From NCBI GenBank assembly GCA_963576565.1, contig OY755045.1, positions 42,798,409 through 42,862,408 on the forward strand: a stretch of 64,000 nt of DNA. Direction: 5' to 3'. Source of the stretch: Aspidapion aeneum. Taxonomy: Eukaryota; Arthropoda; Insecta; Coleoptera; Brentidae. The position numbers were made by a program, and so were the translations under genes. The notes beneath the pieces are model-generated. The model did no database searches. It worked only from the letters and a program-made list of their open reading frames with translations, and had not been told where the DNA came from. Below, piece by piece: positions 1-11,378 of the stretch (position 1 is its first letter; each line of letters opens with the position of its first letter).

Positions 1-46
1 CCCAAGAGGCCTCGGCCCCCCCCAAGACATATTCCTGGGTGCGCCA
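1..46. mobile_element. Right end of a hAT-like MITE (truncated by window edge)
   Basis: The first bases end in CCTGGGTGCGCCA. The same G/C-rich stretch, AAGACATATTCCTGGGTGCGCCA, also forms the right end of the complete 170-bp element at 962-1131. Directly after it a mariner remnant starts in mid-sequence, so this MITE inserted into an older mariner copy. The left part lies outside the window. Confidence 0.6.
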
Positions 47-230
47 GTCCTAACGATTTCTATACTTTTCTGAAAATCAAGAATGGACTGCGTGGTCAAA
101 GATCTTAGTTGCCAGAGGAAGCAATCGACAATGCCTTCAAGAATAAAATTTTACCAGTAGCAAAAAACGAGTGGAATTACAGCTTTGACAACTGGTTTGA
201 GCGCATGCAAAAGTGCGTTCATTTTCGCGA
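47..230 (+). pseudogene. Mariner transposase 3' remnant
   Basis: This stretch aligns closely with the 3' part of the mariner copy at 39155-40300. Shared blocks include AACGATTTCTATACTTTT, AATCAAGAATGGACT and AACTGGTTTGA, followed by CGCATGCAAAAG. It reads as the C-terminal part of a mariner transposase, from just after the third catalytic residue of the DD34D triad (SPNDFYTF-like) through the DNWFERMQK-like motif. The 5' side is cut off by the hAT-like MITE ending at about 46, and the reading frame is broken. It is a dead fragment; the family call is strong because a longer copy lies in the same window. Confidence 0.75.
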
Positions 231-367
231 ATTCATTAAGGCGAAGTTAATAACTTATTATAGTTTTTGCAAAGTCACCTGAAATGCTCCTAATACGGGG
301 TTTCATGAAATTTTGCTTTAATCTGCCCTTCAAAAGTTATCCAAATTCATATAAAATCTTCCTGGTT

Positions 368-537
368 TAATTTCAACCCTACCGACAGAAAAAAAGGCGC
401 GGCTCTTGGCGGTCCGAGCACAAAGTACTTGTTTTCTGACCGACCCAGCACAGGTGGATAGACGGCACAATTTCAACCCTACCGACAGAGAAAAGGCGCG
501 GCTCTTGGCGGTCCGAGCACAAAGGGTAGACGGCACC
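368..537. repeat. Two-copy direct repeat, about 102-bp period
   Basis: ATTTCAACCCTACCGACAGA followed by a GC-rich core (GGCGCGGCTCTTGGCGGTCC) occurs at about 370 and again at about 472. Each copy ends in TAGACGGCAC. The two are nearly identical and stand out as GC-rich in AT-rich surroundings. An incidental minus-strand reading frame across them simply repeats itself. No function is apparent. Confidence 0.8.
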
Positions 538-961
538 TGATTGGCAGATTTTTTTGAGATACGCTTTTAATTGCTTTCAGGTGTTCGTTTCGGGAACCCT
601 TTAATCGGCAGTATGCAGAGTTAGAAAATAAATCAGTGTCGTTTCTGTAGATGTAGGAATAGAAAGTTTTATTATCTATTTTTATTTCTTTAGTTTACGC
701 CATAATTAAATTAAATAATTTTCATGAGTATATCTACCGCCGCCCATGTCACTTTCTTTAAAGGATATGCCGATGGTCGGCTTTAACCTTTGTTCAACTG
801 ACTTTGCAAAAACTTTACCAATTACCAATTCCGGTAATTACCGTGTTCCTGGCAACACTGGATGGGGGTAATTTAATGTATATCGTTGATTGGGGGGCTG
901 AAAAATATTCAATTAAACCACAAGAATAGTTTTTGCTCAAACTATTATTTACTATTGATGC

Positions 962-1131
962 CATGGGCGCACCCAGGGGGTAGTATTCGGGGCCCGCCGC
1001 CCCCAAGGCATAGATTTTTTTTTGATACTTTTCACATTAGCTAATGAATACAAAAATAAAATAGCATAAAATACGGCATCATGGGGTCTCAGCCCCCCCC
1101 CCCCCTAAGACATATTCCTGGGTGCGCCACA
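962..1131. mobile_element. hAT-like MITE, 170 bp, with 8-bp target duplication
   Basis: The ends are inverted: GGGCGCACCCAGG at the left and CCTGGGTGCGCC at the right. They are flanked by ATTGATGC (954-961) and ATCGATGC (1132-1139), an 8-bp duplication with one mismatch, which is the hAT hallmark. It is too short to encode a transposase. A second copy of its right end starts the window. Confidence 0.75.
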
Positions 1132-1369
1132 ATCGATGCTCACCTTTAACTTGAATTTATTTTATTTTTATGTTAATGATATGGAATGGAATATTTTGGT
1201 AATTTTTAAAGTGGAACGAGGACATAATAATGATCTTTGTTGTTTTTTTGCAATAGCTAGACTGCAAAGTCGTCCGTGCTGCCTGTTTCTATATCATGTT
1301 AGCTTCATCCTAATGTTTATCTAGGTACGGATTTTTTGGAAACCTGGTAACATTGTAAATAGGGTAATA

Positions 1370-1905
1370 CAGTCGAATTTCGACAACTCGAACAACCATG
1401 TGTCACATAAAAACTTCGACTTATCAAATAATAGATAAAGAAAAATTTTTGCGGCGTTTTCGTATTTTTTGTGAATTAAAAGTTAAGTGTTTTTTTAAGG
1501 AAAATTTGGTATACTTGCAATAATTCTGATACAACCAAGTCTCTATTAAAAACGTTCACCTCTAATACATGTGAATACATAATTTTTGTTCTTATACATA
1601 TGTATGAATATTACATATTTATTTTACCGAAAAAAAGTCGGTTTTTGTCACATAGTAAAATACACACAACCCCTAAACGTATAGCAAATCGAATACAAGT
1701 TACACTTAATTGCGTCTTTGAAACATTCTAATGCAAACAAGCAAGTTAGAACGATTCGTAATTAGGGGATTCCCCAGAAAGTTCGACTCCACATACAATG
1801 TTCAAGTTATCAAGATATTCGACTAATCGAAGTTTGAGTTATCAAGGCCAAATTACATATATTTCTTACCCTTGACGCCATTGCCAACAGTTAGGTTCGA
1901 GTTAT
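1370..1905. mobile_element. Pogo/Tigger-like MITE, copy 1
   Basis: The element begins after TA with CAGTCGAATTTCGACAACTC and contains many TCGAAC/GTTATC motifs near both ends. It matches 41625-42170 on the opposite strand over most of its length, for example the shared GAATACATAATTTTTGTTCTTA and the block around AATTAGGGGATTCCCCAGAA. The CAGTCGAA...AACTCGAAC type of terminus with a TA target is typical of non-autonomous pogo/Tigger elements. The right end is worn. Confidence 0.7.
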
Positions 1906-2151
1906 CGTGTGCGCAGTAGTTGGTTTACGTTAGTTGCTTGGCAACAGGGGCATGTTTGAATCTTCTATATCAGAAGGACGGCCTTCGCAAATAAGCAATC
2001 ACGTGACTGTCACAAATCAATTTTAGTTTCACTTTACAACTGTTTTGAAAACACTTTTGTTTTTGAATGTGTTTTAATATATAAAAAAAAGTTTAATGTA
2101 AAATCGGTAGCAATCTGTGGCAATCTACCATATAAATAATTTTACGAATAT

Positions 2152-2318
2152 CATAGGCGGATCTAGGAACTTTTTGGGGGGGAGGGGGAATTTTATAATA
2201 AATATTGCATAAAATATTTTGCATAGTGACGAGATGTATTCTATGTCAAAACTAAATAGAGCTTAGGAATTGGGGGGGGGGGATTTCCCCTTTTTCACCT
2301 CCCGTAAATCCGCGCCTG
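2152..2318. mobile_element. hAT-like MITE, 167 bp
   Basis: Left end CATAGGCGGATCTAGG, right end GTAAATCCGCGCCTG, with G-runs inside. CGAATAT occurs on both sides (2145-2151 and 2319-2325), giving at least 7 bp of target duplication. No coding potential. Confidence 0.65.
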
Positions 2319-2925
2319 CGAATATGCAATAATCCACACCAGCGTTTTTACAAAAATCTGACAGTAAATTATTTTTTTTGTTTTTTGTATTCCTCGGAGT
2401 AGGTACCTAATAATTACTCCAAAAAAGTTTTTTTAAGAATTGGGGACTTATGAAAAGACCGTGTATGTACTGCATTGTATTATATCTTACATTATTTGTC
2501 TAATATAAATGCCAATGTTTTTATTTATAAATACTCACCTAAAACTATTCCAACAAACTAATATGTAACAACTGTCCTTATTTTTCTTGGGGCGCCAAAA
2601 TCTACTGATTTCACATTTCCCCGGGCGCGAAAACTTCAAAAAACTATAAATAAACCGTCAAAAGTTGAGAAACCGCGTGGTACATACACAAAACCGGCCA
2701 CGCGACTACTAACTATACTTTTTGCTACACATATATACCTACATAATAATCGGCCGAACCAGTCTTTTTACTGTAAACACCACAATGTGCTTGCTTGCTT
2801 GGGTGGCTGCTTTAATACAATGGGGCCTACCTATGATAGTCAAGGCGAAAAATCTAAAAAGGATCTTACAGTTTTTGGTCTAGAAGCATTTCATAATATT
2901 ACGTTTTGGCTAAAGGTCATTTGCC

Positions 2926-4099
2926 CAGTGGCGGCTCGTGGGGAAGTGCCACGGAGCCATATACCCTAGTTTTTTACAAAAACACGTTTTTGAAGTGTAA
3001 ACTTCTTTAGGCGCGTTTAGCAGTTTTTGTGGGTAGTGAATTGGACTGAGCCGTCAGGCTCGGCTATGTAACGCTCATTCGGGTGAAGTCGGCTCGAGTT
3101 GACTAACTGTGAGAGAAACATTCAGCGAGCGATATGATGATGCAGATGAAGGCCAGTATTATTAATTTCGCGTTGTTGAAGCTTACACTTCTGCCGTGTG
3201 GTCTTAAGCACACACAATTTTATTATTTTTTTAAAACATCTTAATATGTTTCTTATTTTATGCATTTCTTTTTAATTTTTATAAAAAATGGTAAACCCTG
3301 TGCAATGCAGTGGATCACACTCCGAATTGATAATGCGCGACGCCTGGCTGGCCCGCTGCCTGCTGTTGAAACGCATAGTTCGTGAGGGTTGGAATGTGTG
3401 CCGCTTATCTGCTGGCGCCGTCGAACAGAGAGATATTTGCCAGGCATGCCAGCCAGTTAGTGTGCAGTTAGTCTTATTTTTCTTGTGTGTGGAGCATGTA
3501 TGCTTTAATTTATGCCCTCTAAATTACGCATTAAAAAATATATCCGTCTACTCTGAATATTTTTTTTTAAAGAGAAAATGAATAAAATTAGCGTCTTAAA
3601 AAATTCTTTTAGTGGTTTTTCGCTAGATGAAAAACTAAAATTTATAGAATTAGATCGGTCACTACCTGATTTAAATATTGAAAAACAAACGTGGAAGTGG
3701 ACAAAAATCGTGTTGTCGTAAATTTAATAAAACTATTTGTAAAATAATGTTTATTTTTGTACCTTTTTTGTAAATAGGTACCTTATACCTAAAGCCTCTC
3801 CATGGATCTATGACAAACTAAGGGTTATTAGCTTTAGATAGCTTTAGATTTAAACTAATTCGGCAGAATTTGTGATAAATTTTGAATCATTTCATGCTGT
3901 GACTTGGGTTAGTTTCTTTAAAAAACTAGGGTTAGAAACCCTAAAACTAGTAATCATATTATACAAAACTATGCGCCTTGGTTTTGCGCCACTAAAAAAA
4001 TTGATCCAGGCATGTTTTCTAATGAATTTTGGCCGAATTTTTTTGAGTGGTTATCAAAATTCTGGCACTACCATGTTGAATGGGCATGAGCCGCCACTC
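2926..4099 (+). mobile_element. hAT non-autonomous element, 1.17 kb, perfect 8-bp TSD
   Basis: Termini CAGTGGCGGCTCGTG and CATGAGCCGCCACTC form the inverted repeats. CATTTGCC is duplicated exactly at 2918-2925 and 4100-4107. Inside are a GC-richer 5' third and a short ORF at 3578-3721. The same CAGTGGCGGCT terminus occurs on the 1.1-kb element at 32891-34000. It is too small for a full hAT transposase, so it is probably an internal-deletion derivative. Confidence 0.88.
3578..3721 (+). CDS. Short ORF inside the hAT element (47 aa), possible transposase N-terminus
   Basis: An ATG opens a 47-codon frame, MNKISVLKNSFSGFSLDEKL and onward, ending at TAA. It is acidic/lysine-rich with an aromatic tail (QTWKWTKI). 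Its place in the middle of a hAT element suggests the first exon or the truncated start of the transposase of the parent element. No zinc-finger or DDE motif is visible, so this stays inference; it could also be chance. Confidence 0.3.
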   Translation: MNKISVLKNSFSGFSLDEKLKFIELDRSLPDLNIEKQTWKWTKIVLS

Positions 4100-4107
4100 C
4101 ATTTGCC

Positions 4108-5298
4108 CCGTTGAGTCCAAATATCTCGTTTGTCCCCACCCCCCGACATGTTGGGGACTTCGAACCTCCCCTCGCTAAACCCCACAAAACATGGATTTGT
4201 TAGGTTTTATTAAATTTTCTCGAAAACTAACCTGTTTAGGCAAAATTGCAAAAAACGCTTTTTTGTGAAGAATAAAATTCCCTTTCCAATGGTTGGTTAA
4301 TAAGGTAAGGAGATGGAAGTGGTTCTTCACTGACGTCCGTAAATTGGAATTAATTAGAAAAAAACATGTTAATTTAGGTTTTATAGAATTTTCTCAAAAA
4401 CTATACTTCTTAAGAAAAAATGTGTAGTACATATATACTTTATTCTAGAAAATAAAATGTTAAACGCCAATTTTGTTTAAAACCAAAATAATGAATTTCT
4501 GTTAAAGTTGACCCATTCATATTCGCCGTATAAAAAAAGGTCTTTACACAATAAAAAAAATTGTCTTAGATCAAAGCAAATTGCTTTGAAGTAAAATATT
4601 TTGTTCTTTCCTATTCACCAAGAGAATATTTTCTTGATTTGGAATAAAAAATGTCTTGCCTTTTATTTTAATGTGAAACAGAAATTGTTTTAATATAAAT
4701 TGGAATCGAATTAATTTAAGGCACCGTTTTCTCTGGAAGCAAAATATTACTTATATGAAGACAATTTGCTTTGTTACAAAAGGGAGTATACTGAAACAAA
4801 ACAATTGAAGAAGAAAAATAAAGTCTCATTTCAAGATTAAACGCTGCGTTGAACTAAAGAGGAATATTTTAATTCAAAACAAAATTGTTTTAAGGTAAAA
4901 CAATTCATTCAAGAAAAAAAAACGTGTTTTCATTGTAGACAAAATTTTTACCGTGTATATTTGTAGTGTAAAACCCATTGTTAAAACAAGGGAGTAGTGA
5001 GATACCACCAGTATGAGGTTCAAGACACAAGCCAAAATTCTTAGTTTTTCAGAAATCGCGAAAAACGTGTTTAATATAAACCAATCAATTTTAAATTATT
5101 TTTTGTTTGGAAAAAATTTAAAATGCTGCATTAATAGGGGAAATATTTAAAAAATAATTAAATGCAGTTTAATTTCTAAAAATTTCAAATTTTTTAGTTT
5201 TATTTTTAAATTTTATGATTTTTTTAAATGAATTATATTGATTTATGTCATTTTTGGTTCTTTTTGACTCTCTTGGATTGAAAGGAAAAGTTATTGTC
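4108..5298. other. AT-rich stretch without recognised genes
   Basis: About 1.2 kb of AT-rich sequence with frequent A and T runs and many short stop-broken frames. I see no exon, TIR pair or tandem structure. Confidence 0.6.
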
Positions 5299-5346
5299 TA
5301 CCGTACAGTAAGCATAAAGAAATGTCTTTATGCTTACTGTACGGTA
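5299..5346. repeat. Perfect hairpin, 22-bp arms and 4-nt loop
   Basis: TACCGTACAGTAAGCATAAAGA is followed by the loop AATG and then its exact reverse complement. All 22 positions pair. Such perfect dyads usually mean a very young foldback, a processed hairpin RNA, or a palindromic insertion scar. No family was recognised. Confidence 0.9.
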
Positions 5347-6439
5347 ATGCATTTTGTAGTAAGATGCTTAGTTTTAAAGCATATTGGATAAAACATGCAA
5401 CAAACCTTATTTATTTCGTGATATTTAAAAATTACTTTATATTAAGATTATAACACCAATGGAGCGGTAATTATGAAAATACACTTTTACCCTGTTATAC
5501 AGCGTTTAAAAAAAAATCATTGTTCACAACGAAGTATAAAATACATTTTTTGATAAGATGCTTGGTTTTTAGGAAAACTGGGTAAAACATGTGAAAACAT
5601 TTTATCCTTTTTTTAAATTACATCCATTTTTAGCAATGACACTAACAAAAATGGTTTATTTTATGATTTTTAGAAATTGATCTAATTTACGGACGCCCAT
5701 AAAGTTTTAATTATGGAAAAAAATTTAATTGTCAACAATAAATATCAGATATTTTTAGAATATCCACAATTTTACATTTTTATATTTTTTTAAATAAATG
5801 ACGATGTTGGAGAGTTTGTTCTGTCTGACCCCACTAACTTATACATCGTTTTCTGTAGAAGCTTACTTTTTTAGATAATTTTAAAAAATATAAAAAGAAT
5901 TCCAGATTTCGGGGGGGTTGGGAGTGTTTTTGCAGGTAATTAAAAAAACTAACATGATATTATTTTTTGACATTTTACTTGCATGTTGGCCGCCATCTTA
6001 AATATATATCAGACTGGGGGAAATCGCTGAGCTTTTTCCCAAAAGTAATATAAAATAGAAACATTTAAACATAGTCGGCTTTCAGAATTCTTGCCTTGAC
6101 TATATGTAGACAGAGAAGAGGCTCTTCTTACGAGTCCTTAAATACCGAGATGAATTCCATCAAAGGAGCATGCGCCAAAATTAACGTCAAAATGTCTAAT
6201 TTAAATTATTGGCGCGAATACCGGGATTGGCGCGAGATCGAAGAGCTTAACCTATAATAAAAAATTCAAGGTATAAAATAATGGTCAATTCTAATTTTTA
6301 GGTATGATTTTATGTAGGTACCGGGTAACTTTATCATTGAAAATAAAGGGCTATAATAAATTGTAGATTTTTTTTGGTTAATTATGATGATGATGAACTT
6401 TAAAAGCCAACATAATTTTTTTATATCCGTTACCATGTA

Positions 6440-7263
6440 CAGGGTGTCCCAAATTCGATGTTTTTGGGGAGTTTCGGGTATTTCTAGAGGGGCTAAAAAA
6501 ACCTGATCAACCTTTGCGACACTCAAATTTCAAAAGAAGCTTAAAGGTGAAAATCGCATTTTGATATAGCAAGCCGTTTTTAAACTACGGGGTGTTTTTA
6601 AAAAGTCTGCATTTTGGGAAGGGGTCTATAACTTGTTTATTTATTAATATTTTTATTTCTGTGAAAACATTCTTTAGACACTTTTTTAAGAGGAATTCAA
6701 CTGTTAAATTAAATGTCATTTGCTCGTTTAGTTTTTGAGATATCACAAAATTAATTTTTCTTTATGGGATTAGTGGGATTTCTTTATATTTTTGTTTTTT
6801 TTTATTTTTACCACATATTTTAGTTTGCTTAATGGGTTAAAAATATTTTAATATTATAAAATTATAAAAATAAAAAAATAATAAAGAGGAGATTAAAAAA
6901 TAAAAATAAAGAAAACAATAAAAAAAAAATTAAAAATTAAAATATTGAGTGTGATACATCATTTTAAAGGAAATTTTAGAGAGAGTTTTAGAGTTATTCT
7001 GTAAGAAAAATAACAACTTTATGCAATATTTTAAAAACCAAAAGAGATAAATAAAAACCGTTTACATCTGTCAATTCTTCAAGAAAAGATCTATAAGAAA
7101 GCTATTTACACAAAAGCAAAATGCAGACAAAAACACTCCGTAGCATAAAAACGGCTTGCTATATCTAAATGTAGTTTTCACCTTTAGGCTTCTCTTAAAA
7201 TTTGAGCGTCGCAAAGGAGGCTCAGTTTTTTTCTTTCTCCCCTAGAAATACCCGACACAGGGT
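6440..7263. mobile_element. CAGGGTGTCCCA-type MITE, copy A (long TIRs)
   Basis: It starts after TA with CAGGGTGTCCCAAATTCGAT. The left about 180 bp reappears inverted at 7080-7258; shared words include GGGTATTTCTAG, TTTGCGAC, CTTAAAGGTGAAAA/CCTAAAGGTGAAAA and ATATAGCAAGCCGTTTTTA. The extreme right end has been replaced by a 44-bp mini-element. Related copies are at about 7970-8590 and 34388-34892. TA target and CAGGG ends suggest a Tc1/mariner-type superfamily; that last step is inference. Confidence 0.75.
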
Positions 7264-7301
7264 GTGACAATAAAGTCGATTTTTTGAGAGGGAACACCCT
7301 G
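7258..7301. mobile_element. 44-bp mini-inverted element
   Basis: CAGGGTGTGACAAT at the left and GGGAACACCCTG at the right are the same termini as the larger MITEs, separated by only about 20 bp. It sits exactly on the broken right end of copy A. Confidence 0.5.
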
Positions 7302-7315
7302 TATATTTTTGCATT

Positions 7316-7618
7316 TTAAGATTCGTCTTTTCTTTTTGATTTCAAAAATATACAATATCTATGTGCTGCAATTAATATTTTTTGAGGTATATGCAGTATT
7401 TCTTCTATATGCATTTTACGTTTATTTTGTTTTGCCATGGGAGTATTTACAAATTTAAATGCGCTAAATCTTTTAAAAAAATGTTTATCGTAGCATAGAC
7501 ATACAGTAGAACCCCGATGACAGTGTTTATTCAAATTAAATTGGGCACTAAATAATTTGTCACACAACTTGCACGTCACCGGCATTTTCACAGCACAAAA
7601 ACGACGAATTTTCATCAA
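7316..7618 (-). pseudogene. Possible C2H2 zinc-finger protein fragment
   Basis: A 100-codon minus-strand frame opens with a basic stretch and then CKLCDKLFSAQFNLNKHCH. This has the C-x2-C, F and L spacing of a C2H2 finger, with H-x-H in place of the usual H-x3-5-H. A second, poorer CxxxC-like stretch follows, then a basic segment (KQNKRKMH). The region lies inside an inverted-repeat pair (6100-7775), so it could be a DNA-binding domain from a transposon or a captured gene piece. No partner exon was seen. The finger may be coincidental. Confidence 0.35.
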
Positions 7619-7969
7619 AAAGAACTGGGAATTATTAAAGTTTTGCTGTATAAAACCATACTGAAATATCTTTCAGTTGATTGGTTGGCAGAAGTGACAG
7701 ATCAACGCTTGCGCACGTTTTGGAATTCATCTCGGTATTTAACGACTCGTCTCTTCTTGGCTATATACAAGAACTAATCATCGTTGGGCTATATACACGT
7801 TTAACGATATATACACCAACCAGCTCAACACAGAAAAAACTGACTTTGACGCTTAGCCACAAAAATTTTTTTGTTTTGTACATTTTATTTTATATCTCCA
7901 TAAAGTAAGAATTTTTGGTAATTTTTATAGCTTAGAAAACTACTTTAATTTTTTTATTTATAAAAAAAA

Positions 7970-8590
7970 AGTTTTCTTTAAATTACTAATTTCTAATTTC
8001 ATCTGTCACTTTTAGTTTTTTTTAGTTTAGTTTTCAAGATATTACATACAATTTTAATATCTTTATGGAATGACCTTTTTATTACTTTATTCTTTATTCT
8101 TTGTACTTTTTAATATTTGTTTGTTTTTATTTCATATTTTAAATTAAATACTGAGTTTTAAATATTTTAAAATGATCCAATTAAGAAATTCAATAAATAT
8201 AAAGAAATAATTTAAAAAAACTAAAAAAAAAATAGACCAATTAAGAATGTGATACGTAATTTTAAAGAAATTGACGTTGATTTTTAAAAACAAATAAAAA
8301 GAGGGTCATTCCATAAGGAAAATATCAACTTCATGTAATAACTTAAAAACTGAAAGTGACGGATACTATTTCATTTGGCAGTTGTTAAAAATCTATAAAA
8401 ATTCAGTTTTCACCAAAATGAAATTTTCATAAATAAAAAAGCACAGATCAGTGTATAACGTTCTTCGCCTTTTTCTGATTTCCCGTCTCCATTAGTCTCG
8501 GTTGATTAAAAACGGCTTCTATTGAAAATCGTATGTCAGTCTTCCCTGGAAACACCCTTTCTATAAAAACATCGAATTTGGGACACCCTG
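7970..8590. mobile_element. CAGGGTGTCCCA-type MITE, copy B (right half)
   Basis: It ends with ATCGAATTTGGGACACCCTG followed by TA, the reverse complement of copy A's left end. The interior (GTGATACGTAATTTTAAAGAAA; ATTCCATAAGGAAAATA) matches copy A's interior near 6950-7010 and the element at 34388-34892. The left end is missing, cut at the 7.7-7.9 kb junction. Confidence 0.6.
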
Positions 8591-8649
8591 TACTTGCATT
8601 CGCGCAATGCATAAAATAAAAATAGTTATAGTTTTTAACTATCGATATA

Positions 8650-10038
8650 CCGGGTGGGCCAAAAAAAACCGAACAATTTTTTTTTCATTACGACTTTTGA
8701 ACTATACAATCGATTTTAATAGGACAAACTGCACTTGGTAAAGAATTAATCAGAATTTTGACGAAATATATTTTTTTGTCCGCCATCTAAAAATCCAAGA
8801 TGGATTTGTTTCAGCCATTGCTTTACAGATTATACGATTGCATTGCTAATCCTGTCTGCATTCATTTCCTTATAAACTTATTACTACTCAACCGATCTTG
8901 GTAAAAAAAAACATGGTGAGAATTGATTGTTCTTTAAAGATTATAATATATAATAATATAATAATAAGCCGCCATTCTAAAAGTGAAGTTATCGGACAGA
9001 ATCATACTTGACCCTTCAAAGAGGCAACTTTATTCTTATTTTCTGAAAATGTTTTAGTTTTTTTTTTAATTTAAAGAAAAGCACTACTTTTCTTCCACTT
9101 AACAAGGTACAAATTACTAAAATCGGTGAAGTGGTTCTCTTACAAAATCTGATTTTGTTTTAACCATTGTAAAACAAAATTATACGATTGTGCATCAAGT
9201 ATGATTCTTTCAGAAATCTTAAATTCTAAGATGGCGGAAAATTTTAATTACAATCTTTAAAGAGCAATCAATTCTCACCATGATTTTTTTATTTCACTTA
9301 AATCGGTTTAGGAATAATTAATTTATAAGGAAATTAATGCAGACAGGATTGGCAATGGAAAAGTATAATCTGTAAAACAATGGTTAAAACAAAAATAGAT
9401 TTTTTAAGGACCGTCACACCGATTTCACTAATTTGTACCTCATTGTGCGGGGAAAATGTGGTACTTTTCTATAAGTTTAAAAAACTAGAACATTCTCGGA
9501 AAATAAGAATATACACGCTATTTTGAAGAATCAAGTATGATTCTGTCCACCATCTTAAATTTTAAGATGGCGATAAACTTTGATAATGACCTTTAAAAAG
9601 AAATAACGGGGATGTTTTTTATTTCATCAAAATCGGTTCAGTAGTAATGAATTTAGAAGGAAATAAATGAAGACATGATTGGCAAGGCCATCGTATAATA
9701 TGCAAAACAATGGTTAAAACAAAAATATATATTTTTTTAAACCACTGAACCGATGTTGCTGATTCTTACATCGTTATGCGTGGCAAGAAAGCAGCTTTTT
9801 TACTAATTTAACAAAATTATTAAAACATGCTTGCAACACAAGAATAAACGAGCATCTTTGAAGGGTACATTTTAATTTCGTCCGCCATCTTGGATTTTCA
9901 GATGGCGGACAAAAAAAATATTGTTAGTTAAAACTCTGACTAATTCTCTGCCAATTGCAGTTTGTCCCAATAAAATCGATTGTACAGTTCAAAAGTTATA
10001 ATGAAAAAAAATTGTCCGGTTTTTTTTGGCCCTCCCGG
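8650..10038. mobile_element. 1.39-kb TIR element (about 150-bp inverted ends, TA target)
   Basis: TA (8648-8649) precedes CCGGGTGGGCC and an A-run; the right end is its inverse, GGCCCTCCCGG followed by TA. The arms match over about 150 bp, including ACAATCGATTTTA, GGACAAACTGCA and TTTTTTGTCCGCCATCT. The interior also holds three related blocks around AATCGGTTNAG...GCAGACAGGATTGGCAA, one inverted at 8820-8940 and two direct at 9240-9400 and 9590-9730. No transposase frame is visible. The family was not recognised. Confidence 0.85.
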
Positions 10039-10646
10039 TAAATGTTAGTTGTTAATTTTTTTTCTTAAATTTGATTTTTGGCCCACAAATATTATTTGCT
10101 CGAAGGAAACATTTAGTACAACTAAACACACGCGAAAAGGCCTTTACCTCCCTTAACGGCTTGCCCAAACTACGCGTCGTGTGCGAATTTTCCGCACTTA
10201 TTAGATAACTATTCTTGAAACATCAGTATAATCTTAAATGTCTCAAAGCCTAGAGTGCTAGTCCTTTTTCTATTTCAAGTAATACATGAACACAAGAAAA
10301 AATACAAAGCCTGTATTATTTAAAAAAAAAGCAAACCGCTGGTTACCTTACTTCGAGCACACACATGATTGGCTATGCTGGTTGCACTCGGCACTTTGCT
10401 CTGCACCGCATAGTTTTGGGTTGGCGATACTGCTCGTACGTCTGTTTTTCGTTTCGCGGGATTTCGCCTGCAAAAAAACGTTTGCTTCTGGACTTTTAAA
10501 AATTTTATGGGATTTTTCTGCTAAAAATTTTTTAAGAACTAGTAAAAACGTGTAGAAAAAAAGTCGCCATTATAAAAAGGTAAAAATTATTAATTATTCT
10601 GTTCTCTGTGTACCTAGTCACTGGATTTTTTTTCGCCTCCTTTTAG

Positions 10647-10910
10647 GGCGGTTCATAAATTACATTATATTAACTTACATTAACTTACCCTAAGCAAAAT
10701 TGGACTAACTTAAGGGATTTTTTTGTAAAAAAAGTGTTGTTTTTTACTTAGGAAGGTTTCTTAAGGCATAAAATAGGATGTTTACAGAAAATACAAGTGA
10801 AAAACTTTAGAAAAACTGTGAAAATCGAGAAAATTTTCTCTTAAGTTAGTCTAATTTGGCTTAGCGTAAGTTAATTTAATGTAATCTATTGTAATTTATG
10901 AGGCTGAACC
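10647..10910. mobile_element. 264-bp MITE with about 70-bp TIRs
   Basis: GGCGGTTCATAAATTACA at the left faces TGTAATTTATGAGGCTGAACC-like sequence at the right. The inverted match continues through TTAACTTACCCTAAGC and CTAACTTAAG. No coding potential. Confidence 0.75.
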
Positions 10911-11215
10911 GACCTTTTGCTTTGCTTGGTGAATTGTATGGTAAAGAGATGTCCATACCTCAGTCCAGACTTTGCTGGGTTGGTAACTACAATCCTATCT
11001 TTTTTAAGGTGTTCTGTGATATAAGAAGAGAAACATAGTAGTCTTTTAAATATGTCCCTCACAAAAGACGAGAAGATATGGATAGTTCTGCATAGTCTCG
11101 AAGCCCCACTTATAAAATCTCCTGATGATATATGAAAAGAAAGATACCTACCTATAGTTAGTATACAAAGTTAAAATCATCATAAAAATTCAAAATAATG
11201 GATATGTATAGCAGG

Positions 11216-11378
11216 CTTAGGGAACATCCTTAAATTATGTAACACAAAAATTCAGGATTTTTAATCCCCCCTCGTAACGCATTTTCAAAAAAAAACACAT
11301 TAAAAAAACATTGTGTGTAACGTAAAGCCAAACCCCCCTCCCTTGAGTGTTACATAATTTAAGGATATAGGCCCTTAT
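11216..11378. mobile_element. Small MITE ending in CCTTAAATTATGTAACAC
   Basis: ATCCTTAAATTATGTAACAC on the left is mirrored by GTGTTACATAATTTAAGGAT on the right, with CCCC/GGGG tracts inside. Relatives occur at 29035-29180 (worn) and 35991-36361. Confidence 0.75.

Larger units (their letters stand above)
6100..7775. repeat. Outer inverted-repeat pair around nested MITEs
   Basis: The segment at 6118-6165, with TTAAATACCGAGATGAATTCC, recurs inverted at 7705-7765 as GGAATTCATCTCGGTATTTAA. Flanking words (GAAGAG, ACGAGTC) are also shared. The pair encloses the element at 6440-7263 and the zinc-finger-like segment at 7316-7618, suggesting an older TIR element of about 1.7 kb into which others inserted. 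Confidence 0.6.

Noticed and set aside
3253..3581. Frames in both orientations inside the hAT element
   Set aside because: Overlapping and without transposase motifs; the GC-richer DNA explains the openness.
10286..10555. 89-codon plus-strand frame
   Set aside because: No recognisable domain, no splice context and no neighbour support; mixed composition only.
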